Source of the DNA: Pseudomonas sp. RC10
GTDB lineage: Bacteria; Pseudomonadota; Gammaproteobacteria; Pseudomonadales; Pseudomonadaceae
DNA: 64,000 nt
Assembly: GCF_038397775.1 (NCBI RefSeq)
Contig: NZ_CP151650.1
Span: forward strand, 4,154,001 to 4,218,000
Reading direction: 5' to 3'
The notes below the pieces were generated by a model. The model saw nothing but the letters and a program-made list of their open reading frames with translations. It made no database searches and was not told where the DNA came from. Positions 17,187-25,374 of the stretch are shown in pieces (within the stretch, counting starts at the first letter, position 1; every line of letters begins with the position of its first letter). Made by a program: the position numbers and the translations under genes.

Positions 17187-18536
17187 TTACCGCAACGTCG
17201 CTTGAAAGACTTCCTCCATTTCCTTGCGCACCCGCACCGCCTGAATCGACAGGTCCGCCGTGACGTCACTCCAGCGCACCGGTTGGCCCGCTGCCACCGG
17301 ACGGTTCAGCACCACGCCGTGGGCCAGACCGATCGGCAGGCCGCCCATGGCCAGGGAATCCACCGCTGGCATGAGCTTGCCGTACACCCGATGCCCGCCC
17401 TCGCCGTCCAGTTTTTCGCCCGCTTGCAGGTCGCGTTTGGCCGTCGCCACCACATCGCCGCGGAAGCCGTTGGTGGCCCCCGTCGCACGACCCAGCAGCG
17501 CGGCCTGGGCCACGGAAATGCCCAGCTCCAGACCGATCATGTGGTACGGCCGGTACAGCGAGGCGTACTCGCCGGTCGGGTCCGTGCGTACGCCGTATTG
17601 CGAGAAGCAGTCGCGCACGTAATCGCTGTGCCCCTTGAACGTCACGTACACGCCCCAGCGCAGGTCGCGGTACACCGGGCGCTCGTCGCGCTCCAGCGAG
17701 GAAATCACCTCGACCGTCCCGGAGTGAGAAAGAATTCCGCCGATGTCCCGTGGCCGCAACAGCGTCGGCAAGTCGTCCACGCCACAGGGCGGAAACGCCA
17801 GGCCCGTGGCCGCCGGGGTCAGGCCGGTGGCGTTGGACACCGCGGCCATTTCCAGCGCCGATTTGGTGCCGTCGAGAAACGAGTTGAACATCTGCGCGTT
17901 GAAATCGCCGGAGCCGACCTGCTCTTCGGTAAAGCCGTAATAGCCCCAGACGGTGTCGGGGGTCGAGGTGTGATAAGCCGGCAGGTATTTGGTGCCCTTG
18001 CCCGCGCAGACCACTTCGAAACCCGACGTCCGGGCCCAGTCCACCAGCTCGACGATCAACGCCGGTTGATCGCCGTAGGCCATGGTATAGACGATCCCGG
18101 CCTCGGCCGCTTTCTGCGCCAGCAAGGGACCTGCCAGCACGTCGGCTTCGACGTTGACCATGATGATGTGTTTGCGGTGTTCGCAGCAGAGCAAGGCGTG
18201 ACGAATCCCTGCCGCCGGGCTGCCCGTGGCGTCGATGATCACATCGACCTGGCCATTGGAAATCAGCGCCTGGGCGTCGTCCTGAATGTAGGTGGTCTGG
18301 TTGCGAACGGCGTCGTCGAAGGAGCGCGCGGCGTATTGCTCGGGGCTCCAGCCCACCCGCGCCAAGGCGTTGCGGGCGCGTTCAGGCGACAGATCAGCGA
18401 TGCCGATCAGGTGAATGCCCGGCGTGCGGCGGGCCTGTGAAAGGTACATCGAACCGAATTTGCCTGCGCCGATGAGACCGACACGAACCGGCTTGCCGTC
18501 GGCCTGACGTTGTTGCAGTTGATCAATCAGCATCAT
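17187..18536 (-). CDS. homoserine-dehydrogenase-like oxidoreductase with C-terminal SAF domain (COG4091 type)
   Basis: A 449-residue protein. Residues about 17-30 hold a Rossmann motif VRVGLIGAGKFGSMYLSQ, followed by an NAD-domain pattern (DVIIDATGSPAAGIRHALLC) and a catalytic-like middle region (YGDQPALIVELVDWAR, GKGTKYLPAYH). The last 100 residues look like a SAF domain with AKRDLQAGEKLDGEGG and a GGLPIGLAHG segment. This matches the predicted dehydrogenase group COG4091, found in catabolic clusters for unusual sugar acids. The exact reaction is unknown. A divergent LysR gene at 18692 probably controls it. Confidence 0.78.
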   Translation of the reverse strand: MMLIDQLQQRQADGKPVRVGLIGAGKFGSMYLSQARRTPGIHLIGIADLSPERARNALARVGWSPEQYAARSFDDAVRNQTTYIQDDAQALISNGQVDVIIDATGSPAAGIRHALLCCEHRKHIIMVNVEADVLAGPLLAQKAAEAGIVYTMAYGDQPALIVELVDWARTSGFEVVCAGKGTKYLPAYHTSTPDTVWGYYGFTEEQVGSGDFNAQMFNSFLDGTKSALEMAAVSNATGLTPAATGLAFPPCGVDDLPTLLRPRDIGGILSHSGTVEVISSLERDERPVYRDLRWGVYVTFKGHSDYVRDCFSQYGVRTDPTGEYASLYRPYHMIGLELGISVAQAALLGRATGATNGFRGDVVATAKRDLQAGEKLDGEGGHRVYGKLMPAVDSLAMGGLPIGLAHGVVLNRPVAAGQPVRWSDVTADLSIQAVRVRKEMEEVFQATLR

Positions 18537-18691
18537 GAGGGGTACGTCCTCTTTTGTTGTTATGGACCGCTACGTAAACGGTGTGCGGGGCGGGTGTCGT
18601 CCTCGTCACCGTTTGTGGAGATTCGAATCTAGCATTAGTATTTCTGCGGATGAATGAGCCTTTGCCCACTACCGGATGTGCAAAAAACCAC

Positions 18692-19585
18692 ATGGACGCT
18701 TTTAACTGGAACGACTTGCAAACCTTTCTGGCGATTGCCCGCACAGGCCGTCTGACGGTCGCGGCGCAACGTCTGAACCTCGATCACTCGACCTTGAGCC
18801 GCCGACTGGCGAGCCTCGAAGCGGCGCTGGGGGTCAAGCTGTTCGACCGCCGCGCCACGGGCTACACCCTGACTCAGGAAGGTGAGGCGCTTATTCAGGA
18901 AGCGGAGTCCATCGAAAGCATCAGCCTGCGCCTGCAAACCCGGTTGCAGGATGCGCAGCACAGCGTGTCGGGGACCGTGCGCATCGGCACGCCCGAAGGT
19001 TTCGGCACCTGGTTTCTGGCGGAGCGGTTACCGCGTCTGATGGCCGATCACCCGCAACTGGAAGTGGAACTGGTGGCCAACCCGCGCCATTTCAGCCTGT
19101 CGAAACGCGAGGCGGATTTGTCGATTGCCATGGCGCGCCCGGATCACGGCCGGGTGCATGCGCGCAAGCTGGTGGATTACGAATTGGGGATTTATGGCGC
19201 GCCGTCGTACTTGGCGCGGCATGACGCCATCGACTCAGTCGCGCAACTGACCCAGCACAAGTGGGTGGGGTACGTGGAAGACCTGATGTGGACGCCGGAG
19301 CTGAATTATTTTCGGGGGCAGATCCCGGTGATTCATCCGGGGATTCGCATTTCCAACGTGATCAGCCAACTCGCGGCGGTGCGGGCGGGCGTGGGATTGG
19401 GCGTGCTGCCGTGTTTCATGGCCCGTGGCGAGGCGGGGCTGAGGCAGATTTTGCCCAGCCAGAAGATCAACCGCACGTACTGGATCATTACCCACGCTGA
19501 CACGTGCGAGCTGGCGCGGGTGAAAGTGATGCAGCAGTTTCTGGAGCGCGAAGTGGCGCGGGAACCGTTGTTCTGGCGGATTTGA
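18692..19585 (+). CDS. LysR-family transcriptional regulator
   Basis: A 297-residue regulator. The N-terminal winged helix begins MDAFNWNDLQTFLAIARTGR and contains AAQRLNLDHSTLSRRLASLEAALGVKLFDRRATG; the C-terminal two-lobed effector domain follows. The frame is open from 18581, but the conserved N-terminus fits ATG at 18692; no strong ribosome site is visible. It is divergent from the dehydrogenase/MFS operon across a 155-base gap, the usual arrangement for a LysR activator of its neighbour. Confidence 0.88.
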   Translation: MDAFNWNDLQTFLAIARTGRLTVAAQRLNLDHSTLSRRLASLEAALGVKLFDRRATGYTLTQEGEALIQEAESIESISLRLQTRLQDAQHSVSGTVRIGTPEGFGTWFLAERLPRLMADHPQLEVELVANPRHFSLSKREADLSIAMARPDHGRVHARKLVDYELGIYGAPSYLARHDAIDSVAQLTQHKWVGYVEDLMWTPELNYFRGQIPVIHPGIRISNVISQLAAVRAGVGLGVLPCFMARGEAGLRQILPSQKINRTYWIITHADTCELARVKVMQQFLEREVAREPLFWRI

Positions 19586-19597
19586 AAGATCAGGACC

Positions 19598-19687
19598 TGT
19601 AGGAGCGCGCTTGCCCGCGATTGCGGTTTGCCTGTGACAAATGCGGGGGCTGACACCACGCAATCGCGGGCAAGCGCGCTCCTACAG
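19598..19687. repeat. REP inverted pair (GCGCTTGCCCGCGA type)
   Basis: CTGTAGGAGCGCGCTTGCCC and its inverse ending GCGCGCTCCTACAG, with about 30 nt between, lie between the convergent LysR and amidohydrolase genes. The same REP family occurs at 21998 and 28776. Confidence 0.85.
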
Positions 19688-19713
19688 AATGTGCGTGTAT
19701 CAATGAATCTGGC

Positions 19714-20568
19714 TCACGCCTCAACCACCGAAAAATCGAACAACACCTGCGGCGCTTCGATCAACAACGAGCGCATCACCTGTGGCGAACAATCCAACGC
19801 CTGCAACTGCTCGACCACCGTGCCGTAGCTGATCTGCTTTTCATGCTGCGTATGCGGCCAGTCACTGCCCCACACCAACCGCTGCGGGCCGAAGCTCTGC
19901 ACCAGCAGCGGCAATGCGGCGCGGGCGAAGTCGAGGTTTTCCTGCTCGCTGCCTTCCAGCCGATAGATGCCCGAAACCTTCATCCAGACCTGTCCGCCCA
20001 AACCCAGCTCCAGCATCTCGCGAAAGCCCGGTTGCTCCAGACCCAAGCGCGCATCGGGTCGACCGAAATGGTCGACGACGACCTTGACCCCGAACGGCAT
20101 CAGCGCACGAATCAGCCCCGGCAGGTCCGCCACATGGCGGTGCAGCTCCACGTGCCAGTTCAGCTCGGCCACATGCGCGAACAACACCTTCCACTGCGGC
20201 TCGGAAAAATCCGGCAGTGCCTTGCCCATCAGGTTCAGGCGGAGCCCGACCACGCCCAGCCGGTCCATCTCGTCAAGCTCGGCACGGGCGATGTCGCGTT
20301 CGACCACCACCACACCGCGCAACGGGCCCGGCGCCTGTTTCAGCGCGTCGAGCAAGTAGCTATTGTCGGTGCCCAAAAAGCTCGGTTGCACCAGCACGCC
20401 GTGGCTCAGACCATGGCTTCGCAGGTTTTGAAGATACAAGGCCAGCGTGGCGTCGTAGTCGGGTGAGTAGCGTCGTGCCGATGTCAGATCCAGCTCCCTG
20501 CTGAATACGTGTGCGTGGCCGTCGATGCCAAGAATCGACGCGGGAAAGGTCTCGGACATGGGTCTCAT
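19714..20568 (-). CDS. amidohydrolase-superfamily lactonase/hydrolase (PDC-hydrolase-like)
   Basis: A 284-residue TIM-barrel metal hydrolase. Metal and active-site segments: DGHAHVF with His18 and His20, HVELHRHVADL, VVVDHFGRPD, and LVWGSDWPHTQ with the catalytic Asp. This is the pattern of the 2-pyrone-4,6-dicarboxylate lactonase group, which opens lactones of aromatic or sugar-acid pathways. It lies 60 bases after an MFS gene on the same strand and is likely cotranscribed. The start could also be the ATG at 20559, which has GAGA upstream. The true substrate is unknown. Confidence 0.82.
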   Translation of the reverse strand: MRPMSETFPASILGIDGHAHVFSRELDLTSARRYSPDYDATLALYLQNLRSHGLSHGVLVQPSFLGTDNSYLLDALKQAPGPLRGVVVVERDIARAELDEMDRLGVVGLRLNLMGKALPDFSEPQWKVLFAHVAELNWHVELHRHVADLPGLIRALMPFGVKVVVDHFGRPDARLGLEQPGFREMLELGLGGQVWMKVSGIYRLEGSEQENLDFARAALPLLVQSFGPQRLVWGSDWPHTQHEKQISYGTVVEQLQALDCSPQVMRSLLIEAPQVLFDFSVVEA

Positions 20569-20628
20569 CTATCGAAGGAATACGCGGTGCCGGGGTGTTG
20601 AAATCCGGACACCGCACTAAAGGAATCG

Positions 20629-21918
20629 TCAGGCGCTAGCCGCTTCGTTGCGCGGGGTCGAGCCCTGGGCAGCGGCGGCGGTGGCTTCGAGGCTGCGGCC
20701 ACGGGTTTCCGGCAGGCACAGGGCGGCAATCACGGCGACGCCGTAGGCGATACCGGCGTCGATGCCGATGGCCGAACCCAGGGACATCGACTCGCTCATG
20801 TGGCCGACGAGGAACGGAAACACCGACGACAGCACGCGGCCGAAGTTGTAGCAGAAGCCCACCCCTGCCCCGCGCACGTCGGCCGGGTACAGTTCGTTGA
20901 ACAACGCGCCCAGGCTGGCCGGAATGCCGGCGGCGAAGAAGCCCAGCGGGAAGCCGAGGAACAGCATCTCGGTGTTGGTCAGCGGCAGGAACACGTAGCA
21001 CTGCACGGTGATCACGCAGCACAGGGCGAACAGCACGATGTTCATGCGACGGCCGATGCGGTCGATCAGGAAACCGCTGGCCACGCAGCCGCACCAGAAG
21101 GCGACGATGATCACGGCGAGGTAGCCGCCGGAGTTGAGCACCGACAGGTTGCGTTCGGTTTTCAGGAACGTCGGCAGCCAGGTCATGACCGCGTGGTAAC
21201 CGCCGTGGGCACCGAGGCCCAGCAAGCCACCGAGCAGAGTCACGCGCAGCAGTTCAGGACGGAAAATGCCCGCCAGGGATTTGAAGAAGTTCTGCGGGAT
21301 GGCGTTGTCTTTTTGCAGGCGCTGGAAACTGTCCGGCTCTTCGACGTTGCGACGCACCCAGATGATCAACAGCGACGGCAGCAGGCCCACGAGGAACATC
21401 ACGCGCCAGGCCATGTCGGCCGGAACGAAGGTGTAGATCAGCGCAAACACGCCCACCGCCAGGCCCCAACCCACCGCCCACGCGCTTTGCACGGTGCCCA
21501 TGACCTTGCCACGGTATTTCGGGTTGATGGTTTCGGCCATCAGCACCGCGCCCGCCGCCCACTCGCCACCGATGCCGAAACCTTGCAGGGCCTTGACCAC
21601 CAGCAGCGAGCTGAAGCCGGTGACAAACGCCGACAGGAAGGTGAAGAACGAGAACCAGAGGATCATCCATTGCAGGGTGCGCACGCGACCGTAGCGGTCC
21701 GACAGCGTGCCGCCGACCCAGCCGCCCAGCGCCGAAGTGATCAGAGTCACGCCGCTGATCAGACCGGCGTCGCCCTTGCTCATGGCGAAGGCCGCGATCA
21801 GGGCAGGAATGGCCAGGCCGAACATCTGGACTTCAAGGGCGTCCAGCGACCATCCGCCGAAACAGGCCCAGAACGTTTTGCGCTCCCGAGGAGTGACTTG
21901 GCGATACCAGTTGAACAT
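20629..21918 (-). CDS. MFS transporter (carboxylate/sugar-acid type)
   Basis: A 429-residue major facilitator. The first cytoplasmic loop is LGGWVGGTLSDRYGRVRTLQWMI. Helix 4 carries the GFGIGGEWAAGAVLMAE signature seen in aromatic acid and sialic or lactate-type proton symporters, and the second half has FLIDRIGRRMNI and ETRGRSLE. About 12 helices. It is first of two genes with the amidohydrolase and downstream of a divergently unrelated REP. The GntR gene at 22102 on the same strand is its likely regulator. Uptake of the amidohydrolase substrate is an inference. Confidence 0.87.
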   Translation of the reverse strand: MFNWYRQVTPRERKTFWACFGGWSLDALEVQMFGLAIPALIAAFAMSKGDAGLISGVTLITSALGGWVGGTLSDRYGRVRTLQWMILWFSFFTFLSAFVTGFSSLLVVKALQGFGIGGEWAAGAVLMAETINPKYRGKVMGTVQSAWAVGWGLAVGVFALIYTFVPADMAWRVMFLVGLLPSLLIIWVRRNVEEPDSFQRLQKDNAIPQNFFKSLAGIFRPELLRVTLLGGLLGLGAHGGYHAVMTWLPTFLKTERNLSVLNSGGYLAVIIVAFWCGCVASGFLIDRIGRRMNIVLFALCCVITVQCYVFLPLTNTEMLFLGFPLGFFAAGIPASLGALFNELYPADVRGAGVGFCYNFGRVLSSVFPFLVGHMSESMSLGSAIGIDAGIAYGVAVIAALCLPETRGRSLEATAAAAQGSTPRNEAASA

Positions 21919-21997
21919 GGTTCTTGTCCTTATAAGTGTGTGACGCGGCAGTGGTTATGGCGCCTGCTCTCGATGGCAGGCTCAATGCATTGCGCTC

Positions 21998-22087
21998 TGT
22001 AGGAGCGCGCTTGCCCGCGATGAGGCCTTGTCAGACACCGTTGCAGCGTCTGGACGAATGCCATCGCGGGCAAGCGCGCTCCTACAG
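21998..22087. repeat. REP inverted pair (GCGCTTGCCCGCGA type)
   Basis: TGTAGGAGCGCGCTTGCCCG and the inverse arm ending GCGCGCTCCTACAG, between the GntR gene stop and the MFS start. It may limit readthrough from the regulator into the transporter gene. Confidence 0.85.
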
Positions 22088-22101
22088 GTGGCGCGTGATC
22101 A

Positions 22102-22833
22102 TCAGCGGATATCCACGCTGTACCGAAAATGGCTGGCATGCCCCCGCGAGCGGCGCCATTCCAAGGGTTGTCCGGCGTAGTTGCGGGCCAGGCGCTCGAT
22201 CACCACCACCGGGCTACCGGCTGGCACCTGCAACAGTCGGGCATGGACGTCGCCAATGGCCTCGGCGGTCAGGGTTTCTTCGGCGTAGGCGACCACCTGC
22301 CCGCACAGCTCTTCGTAGATGGGATAAAGCAGCGGGCCATGGCGGCTGAGATCGGTGTCGAGCAGGGTCTGGAATTGCACTTGCGGCAGCCAGATTTCCT
22401 CGGCCAGCACGGGCTGCGCGTCCAGCAGGCGCAGGCGAATCATGCGAATCACCGGCGCCTCCAGCGGCAGCCCCAGCGCCTGGGACACGGCAGAAGGCGC
22501 GTTGACCGGTTCGATGGAAAGAATGCGGCTCTCCGGCACCTGACGTTCGCCGGACACGCTCTGGAAACGAAAGAAACGGAACAGTGACGACTGGAACTGC
22601 GGACGACGAATGAAGGTCCCACGCCCCTGTTGGCGTTCGAGAATGTTTTCGCTGACCAGCATGTCGATGGCCTTGCGCACCGTGCCGGTGGACAGGCAGT
22701 ACTCGCTCGACAAGGCAGCTTCGGTGGGAATGGCCTCACCCGGACGCCAGCGGTTATTGGCGATTTGCTCCGCCAATTGATCACGCAAACGTTGGTAAAG
22801 CGGCAGGCGGACATCACTGGAAAGACGGTTCAT
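22102..22833 (-). CDS. GntR-family regulator, HutC subgroup (UTRA domain)
   Basis: A 243-residue repressor-type protein. Residues about 8-75 form the winged helix (LYQRLRDQLAEQIANNRWRP, EAALSSEYCLSTGTVRKAID, LERQQGRGTFIRRP). The rest is a UTRA ligand-binding domain, with motifs PVIRMIRLRLLDAQPVLAEEIW and PVVVIERLARNYAGQPLEWRRSRG. HutC-type proteins sense a small effector from the pathway they control. Location immediately before the MFS/amidohydrolase genes points to them as targets. Confidence 0.9.
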   Translation of the reverse strand: MNRLSSDVRLPLYQRLRDQLAEQIANNRWRPGEAIPTEAALSSEYCLSTGTVRKAIDMLVSENILERQQGRGTFIRRPQFQSSLFRFFRFQSVSGERQVPESRILSIEPVNAPSAVSQALGLPLEAPVIRMIRLRLLDAQPVLAEEIWLPQVQFQTLLDTDLSRHGPLLYPIYEELCGQVVAYAEETLTAEAIGDVHARLLQVPAGSPVVVIERLARNYAGQPLEWRRSRGHASHFRYSVDIR

Positions 22834-23097
22834 GGCGGCGCTTCGCTGTTGTAGTTATCTAGTCATCTATATGAATTTTCGCGAAGTATTGTCCTGTTAC
22901 AGCTGGTCGTCAAGGTGGGCGCATTGCCGTTCGGCGCTTCGCTCAGTTCGCCGGACCTGCGAAAACGCCTACGCCCACCGTTCATCTCGGCATCGCCCTT
23001 GTCGAGTCTTCCTACGTCTGTGAGTCCTGCCGTCCTCTAGCGAACAGTTCCGCCACCCGCTTACGTGAGGGTTTTCCAACGCAGGCGTTTTTGACTC

Positions 23098-23934
23098 ATG
23101 AATCTTTATTACACGCAACATCCCCACGGCATTCTCTGCAGCTCGCAGTTGATCGGCGAGGCCTCTGATCAGGGTTGCCGGATGGCGGAACACAAGGGCG
23201 CGCTGTATGCCGCGTACCTTGGGGAAGGTGACGTGATCAAGCTGATCACCCGGCAGGCCGCCTCGGAGCGGGAATGGGCAACGCTCGAAACAGGCCGCAA
23301 CAGCAGCGGCGTGCCGGGGCTTTTTTCGTTCAAAAGCACGCTGTACATGGTCTACAAGAACGCACAGAACATGACCGTGCTCTGCCGTTACGCCGAGCCC
23401 TCGAAGTCCTTCGTGACGGTTGCGCAGATGAATGACTGGCTGTCGCAGACACCCGCCTTCGCTGTTCTCAATGGCACGCTGCACATGTTCTACAAGACCC
23501 ACGACAGCGCCAACCTCTATCACAAGACCACCGCCAACCTGAGCAGCTGGCGCAGGCGCCCGGTGATCAAGACCGATGGCAAGATCGCCGCCTTGACACA
23601 CCTGAGCCCGGTGGCCGCGACCTACCAGAACCTCATTCATTTGATCTACAGCGACAGGGAGTCGGGTCACTGCTTCTTGCTGAAAAGCGACGGCACAAAC
23701 TGGACAAGCCGCATCCCGCTGATCAATCAGAGCTACCCGCATTCGCCGGGGCTGACCGTGCATGACGGATTGCTCACTCTGGCGTTCGCCGGGCAGGACA
23801 ACGCGCTGCACCAGTACACCTATGACGGTCACTGCGTGAGTGCGCCCGTCGCCAGCACGCTGCTGACGTGCGCCCCGGTCAGCCCGACGCTGGCAGCTCA
23901 GGACGGGCAGCTCACAGCGGTTTTTTCCCAGTGA
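23098..23934 (+). CDS. predicted beta-propeller protein, possible partner of the CdtB-like nuclease
   Basis: A 278-residue protein I do not recognise by name. It is built of about five or six repeats of roughly 45 residues with the pattern SP..A..G.L...Y.......L.......W, for example SQTPAFAVLNGTLHMFYK and HSPGLTVHDGLLTLAFAGQD. The last strand (LTAVFS) and the first (LYYTQHPHG) look able to close the ring. This suggests a lectin- or sialidase-like beta-propeller. No signal peptide is seen. It lies 48 bases before the CdtB-like gene on the same strand, so a carbohydrate-binding partner role is plausible but unproven. Confidence 0.6.
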   Translation: MNLYYTQHPHGILCSSQLIGEASDQGCRMAEHKGALYAAYLGEGDVIKLITRQAASEREWATLETGRNSSGVPGLFSFKSTLYMVYKNAQNMTVLCRYAEPSKSFVTVAQMNDWLSQTPAFAVLNGTLHMFYKTHDSANLYHKTTANLSSWRRRPVIKTDGKIAALTHLSPVAATYQNLIHLIYSDRESGHCFLLKSDGTNWTSRIPLINQSYPHSPGLTVHDGLLTLAFAGQDNALHQYTYDGHCVSAPVASTLLTCAPVSPTLAAQDGQLTAVFSQ

Positions 23935-23982
23935 GCGCGCTCCAGTTCCCTCTCCCGCCAACAGACTTCGTGAGCGTTTGCC

Positions 23983-25326
23983 ATGCCCGTCAACCCCACC
24001 ATCCGTGATTACATCAGCCGCGAACTGCTCTCCGTTTCCCGCCTGCAAGACTTCGAAACGCAATTCGAAGTGGTGGTCACGGACATCGCCACGTTACTGT
24101 CTTCCGCGCCCGCCGATGCCGGACACACGTCGGCGTGGCTGGCGTATGCACTGTCCCAGCGTTACATGCGCAGCGCGAATGAAGCCGCGCAACGGGATTA
24201 CGCGGAGTCGCTGACGTCGACGTTCCGACGGCTCTACAACGATGCGCGGTTCATCGCGCTCATCACGGCGGCTCCGGCCCGTGTCAGCTACCCAATGCTG
24301 CTGAATTTCTATCACCTGCATCACGCCTTCACCATGAATGGGCTGCGCGCAGCACAGGGCCCCGAAACGCTGGACCACGGGGACGCCCTCAGGGTGTTGC
24401 AGATCATTGTCGGGGCGGCCCACGGCCCCTGGCTGTCGCGCATTCGCCTGCACGGGCGCATCCGGGATTATCACCACGCGCGGATGATCGACGATGCACA
24501 AGGCACACGGATCGAACTGGGCCGGGCACCGTCCAGCGTTCATCATTCCTTGTCGGTGGCCACCTGGAACATGCAAGGCACGTCAGAAGCGAGCGATGCA
24601 AAATGGCGCACGTTCGTACTGCCACTGGCCCGTGAGAACACCCTCATTGCCCTCCAGGAAGCAGGGGTTCGTCCAGCCTCGGCCCGGCACGTGACCGACC
24701 TGACAGTGGCTGATCAATTCGGTGCGGTGTTCCGGGTTGAGCAGTATCTCTGGGACGCGGGCAGCGTCTCGCGCCCGGAGCAATATCAGCTGTTTTTTCT
24801 CGACGTCCAGCGCTTGCGGGTCAACCTGGCGGTGGTCGTCGCCAGCCGGGGTGACTTTGAAGTAGTGACGCCGGTGGTGATTTCCGATGGCCTGCCCGCG
24901 CTCGATGGCGCCCCGCCGAATCGCCCGGCACTGGGCGTGGTGATACGCAGGCGCCATTCGCGCGCGGAGCCGATCACCGTCTACACCTTCCACGCGATTT
25001 CCGGCGGTGGACCCAATGCTCCGCGTGTGCTCAGAGAAGTGAGTTGGCACACGCCGACACCCGTCGCCTTGTTGGGTGATTTCAACCGGGACCCTCGGGA
25101 AGACCCTAGTGGTAGCCAGCCCGCTCGGGGCCCATGGATCTCCCCTCCGGAAATCGGGCAACTGGTGCTGCCCGGCACGGCGACTCACCCCAGCACACAA
25201 CCTCAGTCGATACTGGATTACGCCGTGGTGAATGGCACGAGCATCGATCCCGCCCCCGGGCAGGTCAGCGCCGCCGGCCCGTCGGACCATCGGGCAGCCA
25301 GTTTCACGCTGGCGTTTCCCGAGTGA
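23983..25326 (+). CDS. CdtB-like (cytolethal distending toxin) DNase I-family protein with extra N-terminal domain
   Basis: 447 residues. The C-terminal 260 form an endonuclease/exonuclease/phosphatase domain close in pattern to CdtB: VATWNMQGTSEASDAKW (Asn196), IALQEAGVRPAS (Glu226), the spaced WDAGSVSRPEQYQLFFLDV and RVNLAVVVASR, TFHAISGGG (His337), GDFNRDP (Asp366, Asn368), ILDYAVV (Asp412) and SDHRA (Asp435, His436). All catalytic and metal residues of the family are present. Residues 1-185 are a helical domain I cannot assign, and there is no signal peptide, unlike classical CdtB. Intracellular DNA damage in a eukaryotic target is inferred from the family. Confidence 0.83.
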   Translation: MPVNPTIRDYISRELLSVSRLQDFETQFEVVVTDIATLLSSAPADAGHTSAWLAYALSQRYMRSANEAAQRDYAESLTSTFRRLYNDARFIALITAAPARVSYPMLLNFYHLHHAFTMNGLRAAQGPETLDHGDALRVLQIIVGAAHGPWLSRIRLHGRIRDYHHARMIDDAQGTRIELGRAPSSVHHSLSVATWNMQGTSEASDAKWRTFVLPLARENTLIALQEAGVRPASARHVTDLTVADQFGAVFRVEQYLWDAGSVSRPEQYQLFFLDVQRLRVNLAVVVASRGDFEVVTPVVISDGLPALDGAPPNRPALGVVIRRRHSRAEPITVYTFHAISGGGPNAPRVLREVSWHTPTPVALLGDFNRDPREDPSGSQPARGPWISPPEIGQLVLPGTATHPSTQPQSILDYAVVNGTSIDPAPGQVSAAGPSDHRAASFTLAFPE

Positions 25327-25374
25327 GCCAGTGAGCGCGTCCGCCGAGGGTGGCGTACGCGCTCACGTGAGTGG

